Below, one piece after another: positions 46,266 through 57,770 of a DNA stretch of 64,000 bases. This DNA comes from Maratus speciosus (Eukaryota > Arthropoda > Arachnida > Araneae > Salticidae). The notes beneath the pieces are model-generated. The model searched no databases. It worked only from the letters and a program-made list of their open reading frames with translations, and was not told the DNA's origin. Location: positions 31,374,852 to 31,438,851 of the forward strand of contig OZ010800.1 of the NCBI GenBank assembly GCA_963932465.1. Direction: 5' to 3'. Each line of letters opens with the position of its first letter. Position 1 is the first letter of the stretch. The translations under genes and the position numbers were made by a program.

Positions 46266-47125
46266 CTTGTTGGTACGTACGAACAACTGACTGAAGAAAC
46301 AATCTTACCTCTATGTTTATTAAAACTTTTCTACACGCAATGATTTTCATATGGTGTTCGGTGATTGGTGCTTCTATTATCTAGTTTTGTGAATTATGTG
46401 CGACAGTTCACCTCGTCTTTGAATTGTCATTGGTCCGTTAAAATGCTCTTTTTTGCAAATGTTTCATGCCGATGTAACGACCCTAAATAACATTTGGAAT
46501 GCGTGATTTTTCGTAGGATGCGAAACCCAAATGAACTCTGGATACACCATGAGATACGAAAGCAGTACTTCCTCCTGAATTGCAGTCGTTTTAGCTCGCA
46601 TCTGGCTAACTTCACTATCGTACCGAAGACCACGTTTTCAACATGTGAGGAACGAAAGAGTGGCTGCAAGACATGTTTTTCAGTAGCCGATTTATTTTTA
46701 CTTGTAAACTAAGTAACGTTGAATGTTTTGTTTTAAAATGTGTTTTTGAGTTGTGTCTGTGTACACATGGTGAAAATAAAAATGTAATAATTTGTTCTAG
46801 AGTGCTAAATATTACGTTATATAGGAACTGATTAGGATTGAGTGTCACGATATTACACAGGCAATTTTTGTCATACGTGTATCGTTCCAACGCCATTTAT
46901 GTTTTTTCAATGCGCTGATGAAATTGCGCAGAAAAAAGCACTGCCATTAGGAAATTTCGACATTTTTTTACTGTAACCGTAACCGTGAGAGCTTTATTGT
47001 TTTAAATCATCAAGATCTAGAGCGCATACCTTCAAATAACTAAATCATAAATTTCTTTTTGATTGGTTGAGCCGTTCGATCGCTAGGGGTACAAATATCG
47101 GGGAAATTGTTTTATGACCGCCCTG
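46266..47125 (-). repeat. MLE-1 right inverted repeat with a 390-bp insert
   Basis: Outer (46870-47125) and inner (about 46420-46475) portions both match the left repeat at 32987-33300. The intervening 46480-46870 has no counterpart there, so it is a secondary insertion. Its two ends are loosely similar in inverted orientation (TGTAACGAC, TGTAATATCGTGAC). Open frames in the insert (46494 plus strand, 46896 minus strand) show no family resemblance. Confidence 0.65.
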
Positions 47126-47149
47126 TATATAGACGATATAATAGAGCAT

Positions 47150-47275
47150 ATAATAGATACTCCCCAAATTTAGTAGCTTTACGTGCAGCGGTCTCTTCAG
47201 AACACATCCGGTAAACTCATTCACACACAGACACACAGGCACAGAATTCTTCCCTTCATATTAAAGATTTTAATA
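47150..47275 (-). repeat. Head of the 22655-type repeat, opposite orientation
   Basis: On the minus strand: ATCTTTAATATGAAGGGAAG, a TGTGTG tract, GTGTTCTGAAGAGACCGC and GACCGCTGCACGTA (47193-47180), all in the same order as at 22655-22740. Only the head is evident here. Confidence 0.7.
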
Positions 47276-48602
47276 AATAAAATTAATTGACAGTTAATTC
47301 GCCATTTAACGATATTTAAAAATCCTTTGTAACATTATGTGCTTAGAAAATTCCTTATGTAGCATTTTTAATTTATTTAACGATTCGAAACATTTTTGTG
47401 AATTTCTTGAAATGTAATTTAATTTTCATTAATAAAACTAATAGTTCATGAGATTTAATGTGTTTAAAAGTACGGATACTTTGATTTAAAATATCAGGTC
47501 TTTTAATGATTGTTAACGAATTATTGTATAAAAATTCCAAACCCCAAATTTCTTTCAAAGCAATACTTTTTTTTTTCTTTTGCAGAAACCTTGTTGAACT
47601 TCTTAAAAGATTTCTGATTTCTATTGTACCGACAAAAAATCTTCTCTTAAATATTTCAAAGCTCTTATTCTTGGAATAACATGTTTTCTATCCTTTCAAC
47701 GATTTTCCTGTGTTAGGATTGTAGGCAATCCGACATATTCATGGTCTACTGATAAATGAGTTAAAAGTCTCTACCTGTCTAGGTGTATCTGAATGATAAA
47801 AAAGGATTGGAGAAATCACAGGGAAAAATAATTAATTATAGAAATCCAAAATTAAAATGTTTGCTAATAGGAGAAATGATTCCTTAATGGAAGTTTTAAT
47901 GAATGCAAAATACCTCCAAATTTAAAATTCTGAAGAATATCTTTAGTTTAGAAAATATCGATAGCTATTTAGCTTCATTTTGTGGGTCTATGTCTTATTT
48001 GTATATTTGTAGTTCAGCAAACGGAGATATTTATTATTAAAGAAAAAATATTATGTATGGTAATCTTAAAAGAAATTTAAAAAAAAAAATTAATTAATTA
48101 ATAAAACTTATACTTTAAAAATTAAATAAAAATAAAATGAAATAAAATATAGAAAATCCTCCATAACAAACACTTCATAGTAGTGGACACTTCTATTTAG
48201 CGAATATTTTCTCATTCCTAACCCCTTTAAGCTAGTTGAGCCGAGAGCAGTTGCGCATGCCCATTATAATAATTTAAAATAAACCTTAAATTTGTATAAA
48301 TTTATATCTCTAACTAGATTCCTTAAACAAACCTCACTTCGGTTGCCCGAGTTATTTATATTTTGTAAAAACGAATGCGCGTTTTAACGTAAATTGTACT
48401 TTCTTAAGTAGATCTTACATGTTTTTCCATATTTTCAGAAAAATATAATTCAGTCTTTTAATATATTTTCTAAGTTCTTATTGCCCATAATCTTTAAAAA
48501 TTTTATGAGGCATAATTATATTTCTTTAGAATCCAGTATAAAAAAATTGTGAACAAATATTGGTATTTTGATTAATTTGGTAATTGATTTAATTGATAAT
48601 TT
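47276..48602. other. Non-coding AT-rich DNA
   Basis: No gene or structured repeat was recognised. Short open frames on the minus strand (47045-47242 and 47373-47558) have no support. Confidence 0.5.
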
Positions 48603-51250
48603 TTAGCTCACAGGCTATCAAAGCCTGAGAGCTAATGTGCCCGCCCGTTCTGTATGTATGTATGTATGTATGTATGTATGTATGTATGTATGTATGTATG
48701 TATGTACGTACGTACGTATGTACGTAACGCGATAACTCTTGATAGAAACATCCGATTTGCTTCAAAATTTTTTCCTAAGTTCATTGTGATAAGGCGCTTC
48801 CCTGATTAGTTTTGGGAGTTCATTGGTTAAGGATAAAGGGGGGAAAACGGGGTTAGTCCCCCCCCCCCTTTAACTCAGAAAAATGGGTTTTTCATGCAGA
48901 ATCATTCGATTCGCTCCGAATTAGGTATACCGGTTTATTATGTTAAGGAATATCCCTGATTAGTTTTGGGGGTTCATTGGTTAAGGATAAAGGGGGGAAA
49001 ACCGGGTTAGTCCACCCCCCCCCCACCCCCTTCATTCAGAAAAATGTGTTTTTCATGCAGAATCATTCGATTTGCTCCGAATTTGGTATACCGGTTTATT
49101 ATGTTAAGGAACATCCCTGATTAGTTTTGGGGATTCATTGGTTAAGGATAAAGGGGGAAAAGGGGGGTTAGTCCCCCCCCTTAATTCAGAAAAATGGGTT
49201 TTTCATGCAGATTCATTTAATTTGCTCCGAATTTGGTATACCGGTTTATTATGTTAAGGAACATCCCTGATTAGTTTTGGGAGTTCATTGGTTAAGGATA
49301 AAGGGGGAAAAACGGGGTTAGTCCACCCCCCCCCCCTTAAGTCAGAAAAATGGGTTTTTCATGCAGAATCATTCGATTTGCTCCGAATTTGGTATACCGG
49401 TTTATTATGTTAAGGAACATCCCTGATTAGTTTTGGGAGTTCATTGGTTAAGGATAAAGGGGGGAAAACGGGGTTAGTCCACCCCCCCCCCCCCCTTAAT
49501 TCAGAAAAATGGGTTTTTCATGCAGAATCATTCGATTTGCTCCGAATTTGGTATACCGGTTTATTATGTTAAGGAACATCCCTGATTAGTTTTGGGGGTT
49601 CATTGGTTAAGGATAAAGGGGGAAAAACGGGGTTAGTCCACCACCCCTTAATTCAGAAAAATGGGTTTTTCATGCAGAATCATTCGATTTGCTCCGAATT
49701 TGGTATACCGGTTTATTATGTTAAGGAAAATCCCTGATTAGTTTTGGGGGTTCATTGGTTAAGGATAAGGGGGGGTTAGTCCACCCCCCCCCCTTAATTC
49801 AGAAAAATGGGTTTTTCATGCAGAATCATTCGATTTGCTCCGAATTTGGTATACCGGTTTATTATGTTAAGGAACATCCCTGATTAGTTTTGGGGGTTCA
49901 TTGGTTAAGGATAAAGGGGGGAAAACGGGGTTAGTCCACCCCACCTTAATTCAGAAAAAGGGGTTTTTCATGCAGAATCATTCGATTTGCTCCGAATTTG
50001 GTATACCTGTTTATTATGTTAAGGAACATCCCTGATTAGTTTTGGGGGTTCATTGGTTAAGGATAAAGGGGGAAAAGGGGGGTTAGTCCCCCCCCCCTTA
50101 ATTCAGAAAAATGGGTTTTTCATGCAGAATCATTCGATTTGCTCCGAATTAGGTATACCGGTTTATTATATTAAGGAACATCCCTGATTAGTTTTGGGAG
50201 TTCATTGGTTAAGGATAAAGGGGGAAAAACGGGGTTAGTCCACCCTCCCCCCCACTTAATTCAGAAAAATGGGTTTTTCATGCAGAATCATTCGATTTGC
50301 TCCGAATTTGGTATACCGGTTTATTATGTTAAGGAACATCCCTGATTAGTTTTGGAGGTTCATTAGTTAAGAATAAAGGGGGAAAGGCGGCTAGTGCACC
50401 CCTTTTAATCCAGATAAATGGGTATTTCATGCAGAATGATTCGAATTGCTCCGAATTTGGTATACCGGTTTATTATGTTAAGGAACTTCCCTGATTAATT
50501 TTGGGTGTTCATTGGTTAAGAATAAAGGGGGAAAAGGGGGGCTAGTCCACCTCCTTAATTCAGATAATTGGGTTTTTCATGCAGAATGATTCGATTTGCT
50601 CCGAATTTAGTATACCGGTTTATTATGTTAAGGAACTTCCCTGATTAGTTTTGGGGGTTCATTAGTTAAGAATAAAGGAGGGGAAAGGGGGCTAGTCCAC
50701 CCCTTTTAATTCAGATAAATGGGTTTTTCATGCAGAATGATTCGATTTGCTCCGAAGTTGGTATACCGGTTTATTATGTTAAGGAACTTCCTTGATTAGT
50801 TTTGGGGGTTTATTAGTTAAAGATAAAGGGGGAAGGGGGGCTAGGCCACCCCCTTAATTTATATAAACGTGTTTTTCATGCAGAATTATTCGCTTTGCTC
50901 CAAATTTGGTATACCGGTTTATTATGTTAAGGAGCTTCCCTGATTCGTTTTGGCGATTCATTGGTTAAAGATAAAGGGGGGCTAGTCTACCGCCTTAATT
51001 TAGATAAATGTTCTTTTTGCAGGATTATTCGATTTGCTCCAAATTTGGTATACCGGTTTATTATGATAAGGGGCTTCCCTGATTAGATTTGGAGGTTCAC
51101 TGGTTAAGTATAAAGGGGGAAACGGAAACGGGGGCTAATTCCCCTTCACTTATTTTTTTGAGGGGCATTATTCTTTAAAATAAGTGTATAATATACAATT
51201 AGTGTGAATAGCCTGTGAGCTCAATGCCATCAGTTTAGCTGGGCACTTTT
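48603..51250 (+). mobile_element. TRE-B: tandem-repeat-cored element with about 16 units
   Basis: A palindromic head (TTAGCTCACAGGCT 48603-48616 with AGCCTGAGAGCTAA 48622-48635, 13 of 14 paired) leads to a TATG microsatellite (48651-48720) and then tandem units of 139-161 bp. The point GATTTGCTCCG recurs at 48908, 49069, 49219, 49375, 49534, 49686, 49832, 49984, 50136, 50294, 50443, 50593, 50744, 50892 and 51031, with a variant at 48753. Each unit contains GGTATACCGGTTTATTATGT, TTTTTCATGCAGAATCATTC and a G-run/C-run pair. The 3' end has AGCCTGTGAGCT (51210-51221), the exact reverse complement of the head, and a short TGCC..GGCA stem. The layout is that of TRE-A with unrelated unit sequence. 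Non-coding. Confidence 0.9.
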
Positions 51251-51709
51251 CTTTTTTATTGATTAATTGGTATTATTGAACAAATATTGGTATTTTATGG
51301 TAAAGACGCTTGTAAAAATAATTAGCTTTTTTTTTTTAGATTGCGACATAAAATAGTTTAAAAAACAGTTCTTACAGTCTAAACTCTTTGAAATTGTGTC
51401 CAATTATAAATACAATGGTTTTGGATCCTGTGTAAAATTGTTTTTAAAAAATAATGATATATAGCTGTATAAGGGCAGTTTCTCTTATAAAGGGAGCCTA
51501 GTTTTTTCAGTTAGAGCGTTTCGTCTGTTATTAACCTTTGTGTGTGGTACGTCTTTCGTTCGTTTTTCATTAATTTTCTCAAGGGAGTTTGTAGCTTTCG
51601 GAATCTGCGATTTCTGGTTTTCCTTGTAGTTTTATACTAATTATCGGCAGGGTATAAAAGTTGGATGTCAAGTTTAACATCGGCGGATCTAAGGAAAGAC
51701 CTGTCTCCG
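51251..51709. other. Non-coding DNA
   Basis: GGGTATAAAAG at 51650-51660 looks like a TATA box, but no transcript or frame supports a promoter. No gene is seen. Confidence 0.4.
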
Positions 51710-54700
51710 TACCCAGGTGAAATTCATGCTGGTATTTGTTTGCTAGAAAAGCATTAAATGTTGTATCCCAGCAAGTAAATTAGCATAAACTACCATAACA
51801 CATTGCTGGTTCCACCAGAATTACCAGCAAGTCAAGGTCCACTTTATGTATTTGCCCACTTTACTGCTTGACCAGCATACATAATCCAGCTTGTGTTGCT
51901 TGAATATGTTGATAACCTAGCAACAATCAAGACCATTATTTCTTGTAATTTCTGCTACTCTAGCAGTAATTCACAAGCAACAGATACTTTTTTGGTTGCT
52001 ATTCTAGAATTACATTTCTACCATCAGTTGCTTTTAATTTTTGCTTTTCTAGCATAACTTGCTTTTAATTTTTGCTATGCTGGCATTACTTTTCTAGCAT
52101 CGCTTGCTTTTATTTTTTGCTATTCTCCCAGTAAGAAAAAGCCTGCAAAGAATGTACAAAAAAAGTACACAAATTCTGAACGTATTTGGCAACTATGATT
52201 TTGCATAAAAAGTGCAAACTGAATTATTCATAAAAAGTGCAAACTAAAGTGTGTATAAAAAGTGCAAACTGAATTGTGAAAAAGACGCTGGTGACGCCAT
52301 CTTTAGAAAATTTCTGAAGTACCTATATTTTTTAGTAGGGGAAATTTATGTCGGGTACTTTTTACTCCGAGGGGGACAGAACTCACTACCTATGGATTGG
52401 GAACTGAACGCTCTACTGGGGTCATGTTTGTAAACGATTTTAAATGTAATTGATCATGAAGCTGATTCTCCTGTGTGTTGATATTTTTATAAGATAGAGT
52501 GTGAATTTATCTATGCTGTTATCCTCCAAGTTTCAATTAATAAGGTTAATTTATCATTAAGTTTTTCTATGGTTAATGGATAATTAGAATATGGCTTGAT
52601 TAAAATAATTCATTACTGGAATTTTCTTTGCTTAATTATTGTTTTGAATATGGTCTGCATTATTTGTTGCAGAGAAATAGGCTATTTTGAAGTGTATTTA
52701 GTATAACATTTATCAATTTCAGGTAGGGGTTAAGATTTTAAAACTTTAGTGCTAATTGAAGAGGGGGGGGGGGATCAATTATACGTATTTTTAATTCGGT
52801 TCTCATGAACATATTTCGTAAATGAAACAGTGCTCCTCGAATTTTGAAATTTAACTGAATAAATTCTGAGAATGAACAGCTAAGAATTTTACGATGGGGA
52901 GGGAGTGCGCTTTTGCACAAAAATCCTTCATGCAAATTAATTTTCCGTTTTGTTTTGGATTTATGTGTTAAAATTTTATCTAAAACGGCTGGACGAGGCA
53001 GTGTTGAATTTGCTTTGTAGTACCCGAAAAGAAAATCTACCGCCCCTGGATGTACAAGTTTAATAAACTAATATTTCTTCTCTGATTTTAATAAACGCAG
53101 TAAATTTACTATTTTCGAGAAGTTTAAAAGAATTAAATACTAAGAGAAAGCGCAGCTATGAATTTTCCTCCATTTCGGGGGGTGGGGCGGAGGGCTTCCC
53201 TTTAAATCTACCATGGAAATTAATAGTTAATTTTTTATATGTTAAAAAATACCTTAAACGTGCTCAAGGGGCAGTGTTTAATTCAAGTGGGGGTGACACA
53301 GCTCTCCCCCTCCTAGCTATTACAATTTAATAAACAAAATTTTCTTTTTCGCCCATTTATAAAAATAGAGAAAATTTATAATTTTCAAGTAAGTTAAAAT
53401 AATTTAACAGTAAGAGGGAAATCAGTTTAAAAAATTTCGTTGAGGGAGGGGGGGGGAAATTACTCTTGTATATCCGCTATGGAAATTAATTTTTAGTTCT
53501 GTTTCTTTTGATGTTTAGAAGTTAAAAAATAATCTCAAGTGGGTGGTTTAACACAGTCTTGAATTCAGGTGGTGGCCAGCCCCTCCCCGCCCGTTTTAAA
53601 TTTTAATGAACAGCATTTTCTTTTTCTCCGTTTTTTAAAGGCATACTGCATTTTTCTTTCAAGTAAATTAAAGTATTTAAATTCTAAGAAAAAGAAGAAA
53701 AAAATTCTTTACAAGTGTGGCCGGGGAAGGCTCTCCTACAAGACTCGCATAGACGTTAAATACATCACAGATTTTAATCTCACCCCCATAGAAGTAAAAA
53801 AAAAAATAGAAGTTATATTTTACATCTAGCAAAATTCAAATATACATTAAAACCTACATAACGCAAACTCCTGAATATTTCGTTATGGGAAGAGGGCTTA
53901 GCTGATTCTTTAAGCCTCCTCGATTTTGAAATTTAAATATTTTTTTTCTCCGATTTTGTAAAACAAATTGAAATTTAATATTTTCTGTTAGCTTAAAATG
54001 AAAGAGGATGTAAGAATTTTCTGTTAGGAGGACGGAGGTCGAAATGAGCTTTTGTATCTCCCCTGATTTGAAAATTTCATTTATAATTAAAATTTCCTGT
54101 TCTTCTATTTTCAATAACATAGTCAAATATATACTTTCGAGTAACTAAAAAATAAAGAAATAAATAAACATTTGATGCTGATAAGTATTAACAATCACAC
54201 AATTGTTCATTGAGGTACCTATCTCAACATTACTGGATGAGACTTGTGTAGCAAATTAGCACATCTTACTGGCACATAGTACGTCATGCTATTTTCTACC
54301 TAAGCTGGCTGCGTAGCATATTATGCCGGCAAGCATAAAAATCATAATAGCATGTTAAGGTACATACTTCTCCATGCTTTGGAAGAAGATTAAACCGCAA
54401 ATAAGCATAAAATGCTTGTGCATAGCTTGTCAAGTTATTTCTCCCTAAGCTGAATGCGTAGCATATTATGCTGTCAAGTATAAGAAAGCATATAATAGAA
54501 CGTTAATGTTCCTACCTCTCCATGCTTTGGAAGAATCTTAAACAGCAAATAAGCCTAAAATGCTTGTACATAGCTTGTTATGCTATTTCTGCCTATTCTG
54601 GCTATATAGGATTTAATACTGACCACCATTATAAAGCATATAATAGCATGAAAATCTAGCAGACAAAGCAATACATAGCAATAACTAGCCTAGTTTTGTT

Positions 54701-54731
54701 GCTGGTACTAGCATGAGTTTTGAACTGGGTA
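51710..54731. mobile_element. 3-kb inverted-repeat element with a tandem core
   Basis: The ends read TACCCAGGTGAAATTCATGC (51710) and, on the other strand from 54731, TACCCAGTTCAAAACTCATG; both continue to a GCTNGTA word. Both arms (51721-52130 and 54220-54720) are rich in TGCTAGCA/GCATAAT-type words and in internal short repeats. Between them, about 52740-54150 holds at least three loose tandem units of 267-276 bp (TTTAATAAAC-like starts at 53058, 53325 and 53601), each with a G-rich patch. No transposase and no clear target duplication. Confidence 0.7.
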
Positions 54732-56990
54732 AACATAGGCTCCTGTCATTTTTGGTAAGAAAGGTTTTTCGCAATAATTCAATAAAGATATTTCGTAACG
54801 ACGGGGTGCTAGTAATTAATGATATTTATATGTTTCGTGAATTTGTGAGGTAATCAGTTCAGCGTATGTAGCATTTTCTATCGAAAGCCTTTTTGGATAT
54901 CGTTTACGGAGTCAAACTTCAATATGTGAGTTGGTTTTTGACTTAGCCATTTCTGCATTTTCATATTTTTGAGAATTAATTTAAGATTAAAAGGGCTGTT
55001 ACGTTAGAGTAGTATAGGTTAATCTTAGAAGACCCATCGAAATCCATCTTTATTTAGATTTAGATAACCAGCATTTTAACTTTAAATCTGATCATGTTTA
55101 TATTATATTACAACTACAACATAGTGGCCCTCATGCGGTTGCCACACCTTATACTATAGACATTTGTCTCCGTACGACATGCCTATCGATCTCAATTGAT
55201 ATGTGCATATTTATGATGCACTTTGGCACAGTTTCCAACATATTGTCTTTAAAATGAGGTTTTGAAACTTACATGTTGTGTCCTTTGACACATTTATACT
55301 AATACTTTTCTTTAATTTCCTTCGTGGAAATTTTTCTTTATTTTGACAATAATTTTACAAAGTCAGATGAAAAGGGGATCCGTAACATGAGTGTAATAGC
55401 TACATGTGGTCGACCGCATCCGGAATATTAGCCGAAATAGTTATTTCTTGCAAGATTTTTTGTATATGCATAATTCGAACACCTTAAAATTTTAAAAGGT
55501 TTGAGTGCGAGCATGCATTTAAATTTTATCTTAAAAATCTTAAACATTAATCTCCATTGATTAATGCTATTTTAAGCATATAAATTAACAAATTGTAATC
55601 GAATATCTGTTTTAAAACTATTCAGAGAAAAACGGAATTCCGACCAAAAATAGGACTTTATTTGATATTTGCATACAGCTCTTACATTATTCAGATAAAG
55701 TATCTTTATTCTAAAACAAATTAAGTACTGACGCTGACGTCATTGAATTTATTGTGACCATTTGTCTTTCTCGGTTAATAATACACAAAACTAGTCCATA
55801 ACAAAAATGTCACCTAATAAAAAAAGTATTTTGAATACGATCAAGTAGACAGTTTTTAAATTGAAGAATTATTTAAAGAGATATTTAACGTCAAAATTGG
55901 TCACAATAGGTCAGTTGAAAAATAGGATTAAAAATTATGCGTAGCAATTTATTGATCTTTTGCAGGCATATACTTCATTAGATTGTGGTGTACAGTGTGC
56001 AACATGTATATAGTTTAATTTGTCTCATTTTTTACTTAAAATTTCAATATCTGAATACAGATTTAATTAATTGTTTGAAACAGCGACATTTTACCTACTG
56101 TTGTCAAATTTTAAACTGCCCAAGTAATAATATTTCCAAACGTTTTTAAATTGGACACTATATTTTTTCATGTGTATGTTATACAAAAGAAAACTTTAAA
56201 AATAATAAGGTGAAAATTATGTCAAATTTAAACAATACAAACAAAAATTCTGATTTCAAACCATATATTTCAAACTCCATATTTAACACCATTTTCTTAC
56301 AACATTTCCAAACACCATATTTAAAATTTTTTTTAAATATCTTTCCACGTAAGTATTAAAAAGTAAGAAAACTTTAAAGTAATTAAATTATTATTTGCGA
56401 AAATCATTTAATGGTGATAATAACGTCATATTTAACCCGATATATTTAAAATATCCCTTTTAAACAATCTTAAGCATGTAAAAAAATATTCTAAACATTA
56501 GTCAAAGTTAGCTCTTTAACTTAATTAAGGTGGCATTTGCTTTTATTGATTAAAAAAATCGATTATTTTTCTTTTTTTTACACTTTGCTATTCTCTATAT
56601 TCTGCAGATTATCCCTATAAAAAGTTTTTCAGAGTTCGAATTCTTTCGTAGTTATTTAGTGCATTAACACAATACGTCCGTAGGTTTAAATTGTTTTTGA
56701 TCACTACAGCCATGAAAAAAATTGTAAGGTCATTCCAAAAGCCGCCAAATGTAGGAGCCGCTTGGCTAGAAAATTACTCAAATATTTGTATCATACAAAT
56801 GCTTGAAACGGAACATTTCTAAACAAACTTTAATTTGAAAATTTGAAAAATCATCAAAACGCACGAGTTTAAAAGGCTTTAATAGCTGGTTACTCGGAAA
56901 AAATTATAAAGAAAGCATTTCTTTTGAAATCGCAATTTTTTTTTTGCATACTTGGCAATATTATAGGATTGTTTAAAGTAGCCTAAAACT
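54732..56990. other. Non-coding AT-rich DNA
   Basis: A loose two-fold repetition near 56160-56480 (CATATTTAACNC, TTTAAAATATC) is the only structure noticed. No gene or RNA is supported. Confidence 0.4.
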
Positions 56991-57030
56991 GTTGCGCAGT
57001 AAGATTATACGGTTTCTCTCGTTCTTCATC

Positions 57031-57765
57031 ATGCCAAAGAGTACACAACTATGTGAATATGAAAAGGGAAAAATTATTTCTTATAGAAAATGTGTAATGA
57101 GTGAACGTGGAATTGCAAGGAATATAAACAGATCTAAAATAGTAATTCATAATGTTTTGAAGAATCCACAAGGTTATGGCAAGAAAAATCATACAGGTAT
57201 GCCTGTTTCTCTGGTCAAAAATGGCGAATTGTTCGTCCAGCTTGCTTAAAAATACAGAGTTCTACACAAATTAGAACAGAAAAGAATCTACCATGCACCA
57301 GTCGAACAGAGCTTAATGTTCTGCAAAAGAACCCCAATGTGCTAAACTACGGTCACATCCAACACTTACAAAACTACAAAAGAAACTTAGATTGGAATTT
57401 GTAAATAAATACGTTTCTTTTGAATCTCGGATTGGTATGACTTGCGAAAAGATAAACCTGTTTTTTCCAAACGTCAATTCGTAGAAGGTTCAGTGATGGT
57501 GTGGGCAGGTTTTGCAGCCAATAGAACAACGGCAATAGTTCCATTCGAGGACACATGAATTCAGAATCATATGTGGATATGCTAGTTGAAACATTATTGC
57601 CTGAAGCACACCTTATCATAGTTGGTGATTATTTGTTTCAAAAAGACAATTTAAGTTGCCATGTGTCTCGTGTATCACGCCAATGCTGTCCACCTTTTGG
57701 ATTGGTCGCCAAGAAGCCCTCATTTAAACCCCACATACATTCTGAGGGCATTTTAGTTAGATAGT
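57031..57765 (+). pseudogene. Tc3-like transposase relic
   Basis: An open frame gives MPKSTQLCEYEKGKIISYRK, SERGIARNINRSKIVIHNVL and YGKKNHTGMP, the paired helix-turn-helix start of Tc1/Tc3 transposases. A stop at 57247 follows. Later pieces in other frames read GSVMVWAGF (about 57490-57520) and YLFQKDNLSCHVSRV (57628-57675), the region of the second catalytic Asp. The C-terminal catalytic residue was not found. The frame 56992-57246 begins upstream of this ATG; the internal MPKS start at 57031 fits the family better. Terminal repeats were not located. Inactive. Confidence 0.82.
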
Positions 57766-57770
57766 TATCT

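Larger units (their letters stand above)
32987..47125 (-). mobile_element. MLE-1: mariner-like element split by nested insertions
   Basis: The two ends, 14 kb apart, are inverted repeats: CAGGGTGGTCATTAAA at 32987 and, on the minus strand from 47125, CAGGGCGGTCATAAAA. Similarity continues over about 300 bp (CCCCGATAT, GCTCAACCAATCAAAAA, GGTTACGGTTACAGT, ATAAATGGCGTTGG, GCAAAAAAGA.CATTTTAA). TA flanks both ends. The transposase is on the minus strand in two parts: the N-terminus at 46265-46087 and the rest at 34242-33276. The BEL retrotransposon lies exactly between them. Without inserts the element would be about 1.9-2.3 kb. Confidence 0.85.

Noticed and set aside
48603..51250. CRISPR-like or plain satellite interpretation of the TRE-B array
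   Set aside because: Units are contiguous without unique spacers, in a eukaryotic genome, and the array is bracketed by matched inverted end words.
51645..51700. Promoter with TATA box at 51650
   Set aside because: GGGTATAAAAG is the only support; no downstream exon or start was found in AT-rich DNA where such words are common.
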